DNA of 64,000 bases. Source: Marinicella meishanensis (GTDB lineage: Bacteria > Pseudomonadota > Gammaproteobacteria > Xanthomonadales > Marinicellaceae). The number at the start of each line of letters is the position of its first letter. The stretch's first letter is position 1. Shown piece by piece: positions 17,664 to 26,688 of the stretch. The notes under the pieces are model-generated. The model was not told the origin of the DNA and did no database searches. It worked only from the letters and a program-made list of their open reading frames with translations. Made by a program: the position numbers and the translations under genes. Location of the stretch: contig NZ_JAIOUV010000003.1 in assembly GCF_019931145.1 (NCBI RefSeq), positions 124,001 through 188,000 on the forward strand. The letters run 5' to 3'.

Positions 17664-18931
17664 ACCCCATGAACAGCACTGAAACACTCGTCCGCAAGAC
17701 CGAATCCAAACCCGGTGTGATCAATCGGTTCATCAAAAAACAAGTGTTGCGGCAATTGGATCGCATCCAACAAGCTTGTTTGACCATATCCGATCAGCAG
17801 GGCAGTGTTGAATATGGCGATCCGAATGCCGATTTGCGGGCTGAGCTGCGGTTATACAACGACCGTTTTTACAACGAAGTGGCATTCCAAGGCAGCATTG
17901 GGGCGGCTGAATCATACATTGCCGGGGACTGGGATTGTGATGATTTGACCGCTTTGATCCGCATCTTCGTGCGCAACCGCGATTTGCTGGATGACCTGGA
18001 AGGGGGCAGCGCCCGCTTCAAAAATGCGCTGTTGAAAGTCGGACACTTTTTCAACAAAAACACGCTCAAGGGCAGCAAAAAGAACATCGCCGGCCATTAT
18101 GATTTGGGTAACGATTTGTTCAAAGAATTCTTGGATTCCCGCATGATGTATTCATCAGCGATTTATCAAACACCCACAGACACTTTGGAAGAGGCCAGTG
18201 AGCGTAAGCTGAAAACCATCTGTGAGAAACTGGACTTACAAGCCGATGATCACGTGATTGAAATCGGTACCGGGTGGGGCGGTTTCGCCATTTATGCGGC
18301 AGAAAATTACGGATGTCGTATCACCACCACCACCATTTCTGAAGAACAGCATGATTACGCCCAGGCCTTGATTCGTGAAAAGGGTCTGGAGTCGCAGATC
18401 ACCCTGCTAAAGCAAGACTATCGCTTGCTGACCGGCACTTATGACAAATTGGTCTCGATCGAAATGATTGAAGCGGTCGGCCATCACTACCTGCCCACCT
18501 ACTTGCGCAAATGCGATGAGTTACTTAAGCCAGAAGGCATGGCCTTGATCCAAGCCATCACCATCGAAGACCACCGCTATGAAATGGCTTTGAAATCGGT
18601 CGATTTCATCAAAAAATACATTTTCCCAGGCAGCTTCATCCCTTCGGTGGGCGCCATTGCCGCGGCCAATGCCAACAGCACCACCATGAAGTTGGTTAAC
18701 TTGGAAGATTTTGGTGAAAGTTATGCCCACACCCTGCGTGACTGGCATGCCAAATTCAATGACAACATTGAAGCGATTGAACGGGCCGGTTACGGGCTGG
18801 ATTTCCAACGCATGTGGCGCTTTTATTTCTGTTATTGCGAAGGCGGCTTCATCGAACGGGCGATCAGTGACGTGCACCTGTTGTTTGCCAAAGCCAACAA
18901 CCGCAGGCCTGCCCTGCTGGCAGTTCAGTGA
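17660..18931 (+). CDS. cfa: Cyclopropane-fatty-acyl-phospholipid synthase family protein
   Basis: SAM-dependent methyltransferase acting on cis double bonds of phospholipid acyl chains at the inner membrane. The 423-residue protein has an N-terminal lipid-binding domain (about 45-150, with AAESYIAGDWDCDDL) and a catalytic domain. The latter holds the SAM motif VIEIGTGWGGFAIYAA, the linking motif SAIYQTPTDTLEEA, and SIEMIEAVGHHYL, where the glutamates match Cfa active-site positions. FIKKYIFPGSFIPS is typical of Cfa. Whether it makes cyclopropane or a methyl or methylene branch cannot be told from sequence. Overlaps both neighbours. Confidence 0.92.
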   Translation: MNPMNSTETLVRKTESKPGVINRFIKKQVLRQLDRIQQACLTISDQQGSVEYGDPNADLRAELRLYNDRFYNEVAFQGSIGAAESYIAGDWDCDDLTALIRIFVRNRDLLDDLEGGSARFKNALLKVGHFFNKNTLKGSKKNIAGHYDLGNDLFKEFLDSRMMYSSAIYQTPTDTLEEASERKLKTICEKLDLQADDHVIEIGTGWGGFAIYAAENYGCRITTTTISEEQHDYAQALIREKGLESQITLLKQDYRLLTGTYDKLVSIEMIEAVGHHYLPTYLRKCDELLKPEGMALIQAITIEDHRYEMALKSVDFIKKYIFPGSFIPSVGAIAAANANSTTMKLVNLEDFGESYAHTLRDWHAKFNDNIEAIERAGYGLDFQRMWRFYFCYCEGGFIERAISDVHLLFAKANNRRPALLAVQ

Positions 18932-19455
18932 TGGTTTTGCTGAACGTCATGTTGCTGAACATGCTGTGGTTTGCCACCATTTTGGGGGTAGCCAATGGCA
19001 TGCTGTGGCCTTCTGCTGTGATGTTGTTGCTGCTGTTGACAGTGCTGTTTATTTATCAGGGCATCAGCAAACTGGATCTTAAAATCATGGCTTTCAGTGT
19101 GCTTTGCGGCTTGTTGTTTGATGGTTTTCTGGCCCACCAAGGCACCCTGACTTACCCAATGACCCTGCACCAATTTTCATTCTTGCCACCGATGTGGATC
19201 CTGTTCTTGTGGGTGGGCTTTGCGGCCACCGCGCGGGTTGGGCTGCAATGGCTGTTGCAAAACCCTCTGATTGGCGGCACCTTCATGCTGATCGGCGCTC
19301 CTTTGAGCTACTATTCGGCGGCCAAATTGGGCGCCGTGGTGATCAACGACTTCTGGCACGCCATGACTTTTGTCGGTTTGACCTGGTTGTTGTATTTTGC
19401 GGTTTTGGTGTGGTTCACCCAGGCCAAAGAGGCTCGTGACAATGCCGTGGCTTGA
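18931..19455 (+). CDS. DUF2878 integral membrane protein
   Basis: About five membrane segments in 174 residues. The family motif region GTLTYP followed by PPMWILFLWVGFAAT, then GAPLSYYSAAKLGAV, identifies DUF2878. It is found with Cfa/DUF1365 genes in many Gammaproteobacteria, but its biochemical role is unknown. ATG 18931 shares one base with the cfa stop; GTG 18928 is an alternative start. The 3-prime end overlaps the DUF1295 gene by 14 bases. Confidence 0.85.
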   Translation: MVLLNVMLLNMLWFATILGVANGMLWPSAVMLLLLLTVLFIYQGISKLDLKIMAFSVLCGLLFDGFLAHQGTLTYPMTLHQFSFLPPMWILFLWVGFAATARVGLQWLLQNPLIGGTFMLIGAPLSYYSAAKLGAVVINDFWHAMTFVGLTWLLYFAVLVWFTQAKEARDNAVA

Positions 19456-20221
19456 TCACCCCATTGTGTGGGCCGCTGGGGCTTGTGTGCTGTTGCAATT
19501 GCTGGCCTGGCTGCGCCAACGGCAAACCAGCAATGCCGACTCGGTGGACATTGCCTGGACCCTGGGCATCATTGTATGTGCGGTGATCTACTTGTTCACG
19601 GTGCCGTCTCCTGATTGGAACATGATCCTGGTGTTCGTGTTCCCAGTGATCTGGTACAGCCGTTTGTTGTTGCACCTGATAGACCGTTATGACGTGGCAC
19701 ATGAAGACAGCCGCTATCAACACCTCAGGGCCCATTGGTCACAAGGCACCCAAGCCAAGTTCTTGGCCTTTTTCATGTTCCAAGCCGGCTTGTCGGTGTT
19801 GTTTTCACTGACTGCTTATTGGGTCTTGGTGGCCGCCGAATTGAATGCCGTCAAAGTGGTCACAGCCGCGGTCATTGGTTTGCTGGCCTTGCTGGGGGTG
19901 ACGGTGGCCGATAAACAATTGCTGCGCTTTAAGCGCAACCACGATTCCAGTGAAGTGTGCAATGTGGGGTTGTGGCGTTATTCGCGGCACCCCAATTACT
20001 TTTTTGAATGGTTACACTGGTTTGTCTATCCCATTTTGTTGTGGGGCAACCCATATTTTGAGTGGTCCTTATTGGTGGTGGCCATCATGCTGTTGTTTTT
20101 GTTGAAGCTGACCGGCATCCCTTATTCAGAACAGCGGGCCTTGGAAAAACGGGGTGATGCCTACCGCAGCTACATGAAACAAACCAGCCCATTCATACCC
20201 TGGAGAACAAACCATGATTAA
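19442..20221 (+). CDS. DUF1295 membrane protein (steroid 5-alpha-reductase / ICMT-like fold)
   Basis: 259 residues with about seven membrane segments. The C-terminal signature (GLWRYSRHPNYFFEWLHWF, then RGDAYRSYMKQTSPFIP) marks the DUF1295 branch of the steroid 5-alpha-reductase/isoprenylcysteine methyltransferase superfamily. Members either reduce a double bond with NADPH or methylate. In this operon a reductase acting on a modified acyl chain would make sense, but that is inference. ATG 19442 gives MPWLDHP; an earlier in-frame start at 19397 would lie deep inside the DUF2878 gene. Confidence 0.85.
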   Translation: MPWLDHPIVWAAGACVLLQLLAWLRQRQTSNADSVDIAWTLGIIVCAVIYLFTVPSPDWNMILVFVFPVIWYSRLLLHLIDRYDVAHEDSRYQHLRAHWSQGTQAKFLAFFMFQAGLSVLFSLTAYWVLVAAELNAVKVVTAAVIGLLALLGVTVADKQLLRFKRNHDSSEVCNVGLWRYSRHPNYFFEWLHWFVYPILLWGNPYFEWSLLVVAIMLLFLLKLTGIPYSEQRALEKRGDAYRSYMKQTSPFIPWRTNHD

Positions 20222-21245
20222 AACCCTGATTCAATGGATCGAACGAGGTCATTTACCCGATTTTGTGGTGCGTGCCGGGATCCGTAAATTGCTCAAACAA
20301 AGGCTGCGCGAGGAGCACGCCGATGACGTCGAAGCCAGTGACCAAAAATACCATGAGTTTTTGACTGAAATCAAGCAGTCGGCCTTGGCCATTGACACCG
20401 ACAAGGCCAATGAACAGCATTATGAAGTGGACGCCGAATTTTACCGTTATGCCTTGGGTGCCCGCAAAAAGTACTCCGCTTGTTATTACCACGGCAATGA
20501 ATCGCTGGATCAAGCCGAAGAAAACATGTTGGCCTTGTACGTGGAACGGGGCCAATTCATCGATGGCCAAGAAATTCTTGAGTTGGGTTGCGGCTGGGGC
20601 TCCATCACCTTGTATTTGGCCGAACAATTCCCCGGATCCAAAATCACTGGGGTGTCCAACTCCAACTCACAGCGGCGTCACATCATGGCCCAAGCCCAGG
20701 CCCGGGGCTTGAACAACGTCAACATCATCACTTGTGACATCAACGAGCTGGAACTGCACCAACAATTCGATCGCGTCATTTCGATTGAAATGTTTGAACA
20801 TGTGCGCAATTACCAAAACCTGTTCAACAACATCGCCAGTTGGCTCAAAGACGATGGCAAAATGTTCGTGCATGTATTCGCCCACCGCTATTTGATGTAT
20901 CCGTTCATCGCCGAGGGTGATGACAACTGGATGGCCAAGTATTTTTTCAGTGGCGGTCAAATGCCCGCGGTTGACACCTTTTATCATTTCCAACAACAGC
21001 TTAAAATAGAACGCAGATGGCTTAATTCTGGTGTGCATTATGAAAAAACCGCCAACCACTGGCTGCAAAACATGGACCAAAACAAGGCCCAAATCATGCC
21101 GGTGATGGAAAAAGTCTATGGTGAAGATGCCAAGCTGTGGTTTCAACGCTGGCGCATCTTTTTCATGTCTTGCGCCGAATTGTTCGGTCATGACGGCGGC
21201 AACCAATGGCTGGTGGCCCATTATCTGTTCAGCAAACAAGCATGA
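20214..21245 (+). CDS. Second Cfa-type SAM-dependent methyltransferase
   Basis: 343 residues, shorter than the Cfa upstream because the N-terminal lipid-binding domain is reduced. The motif ILELGCGWGSITLYLAEQFP binds SAM. KYSACYYHGNESLDQAEENM and SIEMFEHVRNYQNL correspond to Cfa active-site regions, and QRWRIFFMSCAELFG closes the family. It belongs to the same COG2230 group as plant coclaurine N-methyltransferase-like proteins. Having two different Cfa-type enzymes in one operon points to two methylations or two acyl substrates. Overlaps its neighbours by eight bases upstream and four downstream. Confidence 0.88.
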   Translation: MIKTLIQWIERGHLPDFVVRAGIRKLLKQRLREEHADDVEASDQKYHEFLTEIKQSALAIDTDKANEQHYEVDAEFYRYALGARKKYSACYYHGNESLDQAEENMLALYVERGQFIDGQEILELGCGWGSITLYLAEQFPGSKITGVSNSNSQRRHIMAQAQARGLNNVNIITCDINELELHQQFDRVISIEMFEHVRNYQNLFNNIASWLKDDGKMFVHVFAHRYLMYPFIAEGDDNWMAKYFFSGGQMPAVDTFYHFQQQLKIERRWLNSGVHYEKTANHWLQNMDQNKAQIMPVMEKVYGEDAKLWFQRWRIFFMSCAELFGHDGGNQWLVAHYLFSKQA

Positions 21246-22597
21246 CCCTGCAGATCAGTAAAGTTCGATCACCCAAGCCTGCCAAAGGCAGTGTGATCAG
21301 CCGCCTGAACAAGGTCTTTGTCTTTCAAATCATATTCATCAGCATCGCCACTGTCGGTGGCGTCATCGGCGCGGCCAAAGTGGTCGAAGACGTGTTGATC
21401 AAAGAGGCTTTGATTGGCGAGGCAGAATTCTTTTGGGCCCACAAAGAGAAATATGTGGAGTTCCCTTTGCCCAAAACCATGAACTTGACTGGTTATTTGG
21501 TGTATGACGATGATTATTCCATGGTGCCTGAAGCCTTGCAAGGCATCACTGAGCAATACCAGCGCATTGAATTGAATGACAAAAATCCCATTGCCTATGT
21601 CACCGAACAACAAGGTGCCAAACTGTATTTGATCTTTGAAGAGGCACAGGTATCGAAACTGGCTTTGTATTTCGGCATCACGCCGTTGATCATCGTGCTG
21701 TTGATTGTTTATTTGCCGGCCTTCATTTCTTATGTGTTTTCCAAGCGTGCCTTTTCACCGGTGTTGCAGTTGGTCAACCGCTTAGAAAGCACCAATGTGT
21801 CACGCGCTGGACTGCATGATTTGCAATTCGATGACATCAAAGTCGTGGGCAACCATGACGTCAACACATTGATTGACGCTTTTGAAGATTTTTCTGCCCG
21901 CATCACCGAGTTGATCAACCGCGAGCGTAATTTTTCCCGCTATGCCTCGCATGAATTGCGCACCCCGCTGACGGTGTTGCGTGGCTCCATGTCTTTGTTG
22001 AAGCGGCAGGAGTTGACCGAGAAGGGACAACAATTGGTCAACCGCATGCAGCCCATGATTGAAGACATGCAGGCCTTGATCGAGGCATTGTTGATGTTGT
22101 CACGCGACGAAGTGATTGCCATCAGCGAAGAACCGGTGATGATCAACGACCTCTTGAAAAGCACGGTGGCTGACACCATTCGATTGTTTGACCCGCGTGA
22201 AATACAACTCAACTGGCAACCCAAACATCTGATTCAGGCCTACCTGCCAGAACAGTTGTTCAGCATAGTGATCGGTAATTTGGTTCGCAACGCCTGTATA
22301 TACTCACAGGACCCGGCCTCGATCACGGTCCAAATTGATGGTCCTCAGATCATCATCGAAGACAACGGCAAAGGCATGAGTGCGGCCGAACTGGCCCGCA
22401 TCATGGAACCTTTTTACCGCGCCGATGAACACGGCGAAGAAAAAGGTTTTGGACTGGGCCTGTCCATTGTTGATATGATTTGCAGGCAATGTCAATGGGA
22501 CATCGCCTTTGAAAGTGAAGAAGGGCATTGGACCCGGGCCATCCTGACTTTGCCCGAAGTGGACATATTGGCATCAACCCAAAAGGCAACAACATGA
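21242..22597 (+). CDS. Sensor histidine kinase
   Basis: Membrane sensor of 451 residues. A first membrane segment lies near residues 26-46, a periplasmic loop of about 90 residues follows, and a second segment near 140-165. The phosphoacceptor is in SHELRTPLTVL (H237). N box VIGNLVRNACIYS, G1 DNGKGM and G2 GFGLGLSIV are intact, so it should be a working kinase. No conventional HAMP sequence stands out. It is translationally coupled to the second methyltransferase upstream and to the response regulator downstream, so the lipid operon carries its own signalling pair. Confidence 0.93.
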   Translation: MTLQISKVRSPKPAKGSVISRLNKVFVFQIIFISIATVGGVIGAAKVVEDVLIKEALIGEAEFFWAHKEKYVEFPLPKTMNLTGYLVYDDDYSMVPEALQGITEQYQRIELNDKNPIAYVTEQQGAKLYLIFEEAQVSKLALYFGITPLIIVLLIVYLPAFISYVFSKRAFSPVLQLVNRLESTNVSRAGLHDLQFDDIKVVGNHDVNTLIDAFEDFSARITELINRERNFSRYASHELRTPLTVLRGSMSLLKRQELTEKGQQLVNRMQPMIEDMQALIEALLMLSRDEVIAISEEPVMINDLLKSTVADTIRLFDPREIQLNWQPKHLIQAYLPEQLFSIVIGNLVRNACIYSQDPASITVQIDGPQIIIEDNGKGMSAAELARIMEPFYRADEHGEEKGFGLGLSIVDMICRQCQWDIAFESEEGHWTRAILTLPEVDILASTQKATT

Positions 22598-23289
22598 CAA
22601 ACAGAAGCACCAACATACTCCTGGTCGAAGACCACACGGCGCTGGCACAGACCATAGCCGATCATCTGGAACTGGCCGGATTCACCATCGACTTTGCCGC
22701 CGATGGCATCACCGGCCTGCATTTGGCAGTGACCAACCCCTATGACGCCATTGTGCTGGACGTCATGCTGCCGGGTATTGACGGTTTTGAAATTTGCGAC
22801 AAAATCCGCAAAGAAGCCAAATCCGATGTGCCGATCATCATGCTCACCGCGCGTGATCAAATTGGCGACAAAATCAAAGGTTTTGACACCGGTGCTGATG
22901 ACTACCTGGCCAAACCATTCAATCCCGATGAGTTGATTGCCCGTTTACAAGCCATGATCCGCCGCCACCGCGGTGAATTTGACAGCAAGGCCATGAAAGT
23001 GGGGGACCTGGTGTTTGATTTGGGCACCATGGAAGTGACCCGAGACAAACAAAAACTCAAAGTGTCGCCAACCGGCTTGCAGATCCTTAAAATTCTGATG
23101 AAAAAGTCTCCCGAGGTGGTGACCAAAGATCAATTGGCTCAACAGCTGTGGGGCGATTTGATTCCGGACTCAGATGTGTTGCGCAGTCACCTGTATATTT
23201 TGCGCAAAACCATCGACAAACCGTTTGACCAACAACTGCTGCACACCATTCCTGGGGTGGGCTTGAAGATTTCAGATTCGGCTGATTGA
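22594..23289 (+). CDS. OmpR-family response regulator
   Basis: 231 residues: an N-terminal receiver with phosphoacceptor D56 in IVLDVMLPGIDG and K in YLAKPFNPDEL, and a C-terminal winged helix (about 135-228) ending LRKTIDKPFDQQLLHTIPGVGLKI. The partner kinase gene overlaps it by four bases. As the last gene of the lipid operon it likely controls the operon itself, perhaps through the inverted repeat at 14592-14624. That link is inference. An imperfect hairpin spans its stop codon (about 23282-23313), but it lacks a T-tract. Confidence 0.93.
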   Translation: MTNRSTNILLVEDHTALAQTIADHLELAGFTIDFAADGITGLHLAVTNPYDAIVLDVMLPGIDGFEICDKIRKEAKSDVPIIMLTARDQIGDKIKGFDTGADDYLAKPFNPDELIARLQAMIRRHRGEFDSKAMKVGDLVFDLGTMEVTRDKQKLKVSPTGLQILKILMKKSPEVVTKDQLAQQLWGDLIPDSDVLRSHLYILRKTIDKPFDQQLLHTIPGVGLKISDSAD

Positions 23290-23304
23290 GTCTGTGATAC
23301 TGAC

Positions 23305-23841
23305 TCAAATCAGGGTCTGCGGGTTGGGTAATTCCTGTTGTTGATCCAGTTTTCTGAGGGCTTGGAATAGTTTCTTGCGCAACTCGGCTAGTTCGGGTTT
23401 GCGCCGATGGTTTCTCAAAGTCTGACGCAAGGCATTGATCACATCATGCCCATGGTCGGTGTACAGGTGGTCAAACAAGGCTTTTTCATGCTCGGCAAAC
23501 AGTTCAATCCAGGCGTTGATCACGGCATCACGCACCTGATAATGCCCTTCACTTTGTTCCAGTTGGGCCAAGGTCTCTTGGATTTTGATGGGGTCGGCTT
23601 TGAGCAACAATTTACCCATATATTGAAAATGCCGTTTTCTGGCAATGTGGCTGGTGATGCGCTTGGCTTCGGCCATGGCCTGCAAAAACACCTCAGGTAA
23701 GTCCAATTGGGCCACTTTTTTCGGCGGCATCTCGCAAATGGCCTTGGCCAGGTCCTTCAGCTCATGCACCATTTGTTTGCGCTTGGTTTTGCTGATGACG
23801 GCTTCGCTGTCAGCCTGGTCTGAAAGGTGGTCTTTGGTCAT
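23305..23841 (-). CDS. darP: Ribosome-associated protein DarP/YjgA (DUF615)
   Basis: 178 residues, almost entirely helical and highly charged, matching the DUF615 family, whose E. coli member binds late 50S assembly intermediates. Hallmarks are SKTKRKQMVHELKDLAKAI, the LDLPEVFLQAMAEAKRI stretch, and RKPELAELRKKLFQALR near the end. The start at 23841 (MTKDHLSD) is chosen over a much longer frame to 24072 that would overlap the pmbA promoter region. It is divergent from pmbA, the same arrangement as yjgA/pmbA in E. coli. Confidence 0.92.
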   Translation of the reverse strand: MTKDHLSDQADSEAVISKTKRKQMVHELKDLAKAICEMPPKKVAQLDLPEVFLQAMAEAKRITSHIARKRHFQYMGKLLLKADPIKIQETLAQLEQSEGHYQVRDAVINAWIELFAEHEKALFDHLYTDHGHDVINALRQTLRNHRRKPELAELRKKLFQALRKLDQQQELPNPQTLI

Positions 23842-24016
23842 GTCTGAGGTGGTGGCAACAAAGCCCACATCATACCAAAACGCGTGACGCTTGTAGACGA
23901 TTTCCTGTGGCCTGCGGCATTCTGGCTCTGGCGGTGTGGTTTGCTGGTTTCTAAAGGCGGCCATTTCCTGTAAACTGTCAGCCTTCAGAACAACCCCGTC
24001 AAGGCACAACAAACCC

Positions 24017-25333
24017 ATGTCACAAACACTCGCAGAACAAATTCTTGACCAACTCAAACAACAAGGTGCCACCGCCGCGGAAGTGGTTTATTCCGAAGGC
24101 GCTGGTGTTTCCGTCAGTTGCCGCAATGGAGAGGTCGACACCATTGAAAACAACCACGATAAATCGGTGGTGGTCACCGCTTATAAATACCAAGCCAAAG
24201 GCTCTGCATCAACCGCAGTGGTCGATGCCGACAGCATCGCCCTGACCATCGAAAAAGCCTTGGCCATTGCCTCCCTGACCGAGGCCGATCCGGCCGCAGG
24301 TTTGGCAGATGCCGAGTTGTTTTGTCGTGATTTCAAGGACTTACAGACCAACCACCCTACCACTTTGGCGGCCGATGACTTGGTGGGAATGGCCTTGGAA
24401 GCGAACCAAGGAGCGGTTGATCACGCGCGCCAGGCCGGTATTGAGATCAGTGTAGATGAAGCCAATTTGCAGTTGGGCTCGGGTCACAGCCTGTATGCCA
24501 ACAGTGCGGGATTCATGGGTGAAAAAAGCGGCACCAATGCCTCAGCCAGTGTGGTCGCCATCGCCGCACAAGATGGGGTGATGGAGCGTGAATACTGGTG
24601 GGATGCGGTGCGTGATGCCCAGCAATTGATGCCGATGTCACAACTGGGTGAGGTGGCCGCTGAACGCACCTTGTCTCGCTTGGGATCGCGTAAGGTCAAA
24701 TCCACCAAAGCACCGGTGTTGTTCGATCCGTCCTGTGCCAAATCGCTGTTGGGCCATGCCTTGAGTGCGATCAGCGGCAGTGCCTTGTATCAGGAAGCCA
24801 GCTTCTTGAAAGATGATTTGCATCAAGCGGTGTTTCCTGAGTGGTTCAGTTTGTATGAAGACCCGTTTTTACCGGCTGGATTTGCCAGTCGCAATTTTGA
24901 CAGCAACGGGGTGCAAACCCAACAACGACACCTCATTGATTCGGGTGTGCTGGCGGGCTTTTTGTTGTCGGTGTATTCGGCCAGGCGCCTGGGCTTACAA
25001 ACCACGGGCAACGCCGGTGGCGCCCATAACTTACAAATTGAGGCCCCCACCGCGACACCTGAACAACTGCTCAAACAAATGGACACCGGCTTGTGGGTAA
25101 CCTCATTGATGGGACAAGGTGTGAATGCGGTGACCGGCGATTATTCCCGTGGCGCTGCAGGCTTTTGGGTGGAGCGGGGGACCGTACAATACCCGGTCAG
25201 TGAGCTGACCATTGCGGCCAACCTGAAGGACATGTATCGCCAACTGTTGGCGGTGGGTGATGATGTGGATCGGCGTTCCAAAATTCAAACCGGTTCCTGG
25301 TTGCTTGAGGAAATGACCATAGCGGGTGATTGA
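24017..25333 (+). CDS. pmbA: Metalloprotease PmbA/TldE
   Basis: 438 residues. Works with TldD in maturation of ribosomally made peptides and in toxin or antitoxin turnover. Family markers are the N-terminal SVSCRNGEVDTIENN, the central GKSGT-like loop, and the C-terminal GVNAVTGDYSRGAAGFWVERG. The HExxxH zinc site lies in TldD, not PmbA, and is absent here as expected. ATG 24017 gives MSQTLAEQIL. No tldD in the window. The stop shares one base with the murL start (TGATG), so murL may be cotranslated. Confidence 0.95.
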   Translation: MSQTLAEQILDQLKQQGATAAEVVYSEGAGVSVSCRNGEVDTIENNHDKSVVVTAYKYQAKGSASTAVVDADSIALTIEKALAIASLTEADPAAGLADAELFCRDFKDLQTNHPTTLAADDLVGMALEANQGAVDHARQAGIEISVDEANLQLGSGHSLYANSAGFMGEKSGTNASASVVAIAAQDGVMEREYWWDAVRDAQQLMPMSQLGEVAAERTLSRLGSRKVKSTKAPVLFDPSCAKSLLGHALSAISGSALYQEASFLKDDLHQAVFPEWFSLYEDPFLPAGFASRNFDSNGVQTQQRHLIDSGVLAGFLLSVYSARRLGLQTTGNAGGAHNLQIEAPTATPEQLLKQMDTGLWVTSLMGQGVNAVTGDYSRGAAGFWVERGTVQYPVSELTIAANLKDMYRQLLAVGDDVDRRSKIQTGSWLLEEMTIAGD

Positions 25334-26688
25334 TGGGACAGCATGTGGCAGCACAATTTGGTGCATCGTTCACCTTCAAAGACTGGCAATTAAACCCGGC
25401 ATCTGGACAATTGTTGCTGCACTACCACACCCCTGAGTGGGGGGATTTCACCGAGCAGTTGGACTTTCCGGTGGTCCCAGACTCGCGCATCGAGCAACTG
25501 GGCGGTGCCCTGACCGTCGCCATTGATTGCCTGTTTTGGATGGCCGGCGTGAGTTATTACAAAACCACCTTGGCTCAGGACATTCGCTTCCAGGGCCGCC
25601 GGCCCGATGAAGATCAAGCCCGTTGGCTGACCGACACCTGGCAAGCCGGTTTGGCCGAATTGGCCGTGGCCAATGATCTGCCTTGGCTGGATCACATTCA
25701 CATCAGCGGTGAGGCTCGAGCGCCAGTTACCCAACCGCCGTTGGCATTGGCGGCCAAAACTTTGGTGGCCATCGGTGGTGGCAAGGACTCGTTGGTGACC
25801 ATCGAATCGCTGAAACATCTGGGTGAACCTGCCACCGCTTTGCAAGTGGGGCAATCGGCGTTCATCGCCGAGGTGGCCCATCACACCGATTTGCCGTTGT
25901 TGGCCATTGGCCGACGGGTGGATGCCAAACTGACCCAGGTCAACACGGCCGGTGCTTTTAATGGGCACGTCCCGGTCACCGCCATCAATGCCTGCATCGG
26001 GGTGGTGGCGGCCCTGTTGACCGACTGTGACAGCGTGGTGTTTGCCAATGAGCGCTCCGCCGATGTGGGCAATTTTCAAACCACCGATGGGCGCTGGGTC
26101 AATCACCAGTATTCCAAATCGCTGGTCTACGAACGGCAATGGCAACACATCATCAAGCACCACGTGGCGCCTGATTTGCATTGTTTTTCCTTGCTCAGGC
26201 CATTCAGTGAACTGGCCATCATCAAAAAGTTTGCCCAGTACCCGGCGTATTTTCCGGTGTTTTCCAGCTGCAACCGCAATTTTCATTTGGCTGGCTCGCA
26301 AAACAAAACCCACCATTGGTGTGGTCAATGCCCCAAATGCGCCTTTGTGTTTTTGTGCTTGGCCCCATTTGTCAGCCCACCACAGTTGTTCACCATCTTT
26401 CACAAAAACTTATTGGATGACGTCAGTTTGTACCCCCTGTTTGACGCTTTGTTGGGTTTACAGGGCAACAAACCCTTCGAATGCGTCGGCGAGGCCGCCG
26501 AGTGTCGCCTGGCCATCGAACTGTTGAGCCAACAACCCGCTTGGCAAGCCCACCCCAGGATCGTACATTGGCAGTCGGTGTTGCCCGCGATGCCGGCCGC
26601 ACAGCAGACCGCATTGATGCAGCCTGCGACGGACCACATGATTCCCGACAAACGCCAATTTCAACAGGTCATTGGCCATGTTGCTTGA
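25333..26688 (+). CDS. murL: UDP-MurNAc-L-Ala-L-Glu epimerase MurL
   Basis: Converts the terminal L-glutamate of UDP-MurNAc-L-Ala-L-Glu to D-glutamate, in an ATP-dependent step first described in Xanthomonas. The 451-residue product has the nucleotide-binding motif AIGGGKDSLVTIE, SADVGNFQTTDGRWVNHQYSK-type motifs mid-protein, and the cysteine pair of HWCGQCPKCAFVFL. The adjacent MurD-type ligase makes the identification much firmer. The ATG shares a base with the pmbA stop. The gene overlaps murD2 by 11 bases. A long antisense frame lies opposite it and is rejected. Confidence 0.9.
   Translation: MGQHVAAQFGASFTFKDWQLNPASGQLLLHYHTPEWGDFTEQLDFPVVPDSRIEQLGGALTVAIDCLFWMAGVSYYKTTLAQDIRFQGRRPDEDQARWLTDTWQAGLAELAVANDLPWLDHIHISGEARAPVTQPPLALAAKTLVAIGGGKDSLVTIESLKHLGEPATALQVGQSAFIAEVAHHTDLPLLAIGRRVDAKLTQVNTAGAFNGHVPVTAINACIGVVAALLTDCDSVVFANERSADVGNFQTTDGRWVNHQYSKSLVYERQWQHIIKHHVAPDLHCFSLLRPFSELAIIKKFAQYPAYFPVFSSCNRNFHLAGSQNKTHHWCGQCPKCAFVFLCLAPFVSPPQLFTIFHKNLLDDVSLYPLFDALLGLQGNKPFECVGEAAECRLAIELLSQQPAWQAHPRIVHWQSVLPAMPAAQQTALMQPATDHMIPDKRQFQQVIGHVA

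Noticed and set aside
23282-23313. Imperfect hairpin over the end of the OmpR-family gene as a bidirectional terminator
   Set aside because: The stem is bulged and has no T-tract on either side; it may be chance between two convergent stops.
25390-26403. 337-codon open frame on the minus strand opposite murL
   Set aside because: Same reason: murL motifs and the overlap with pmbA and murD2 fix the coding strand.
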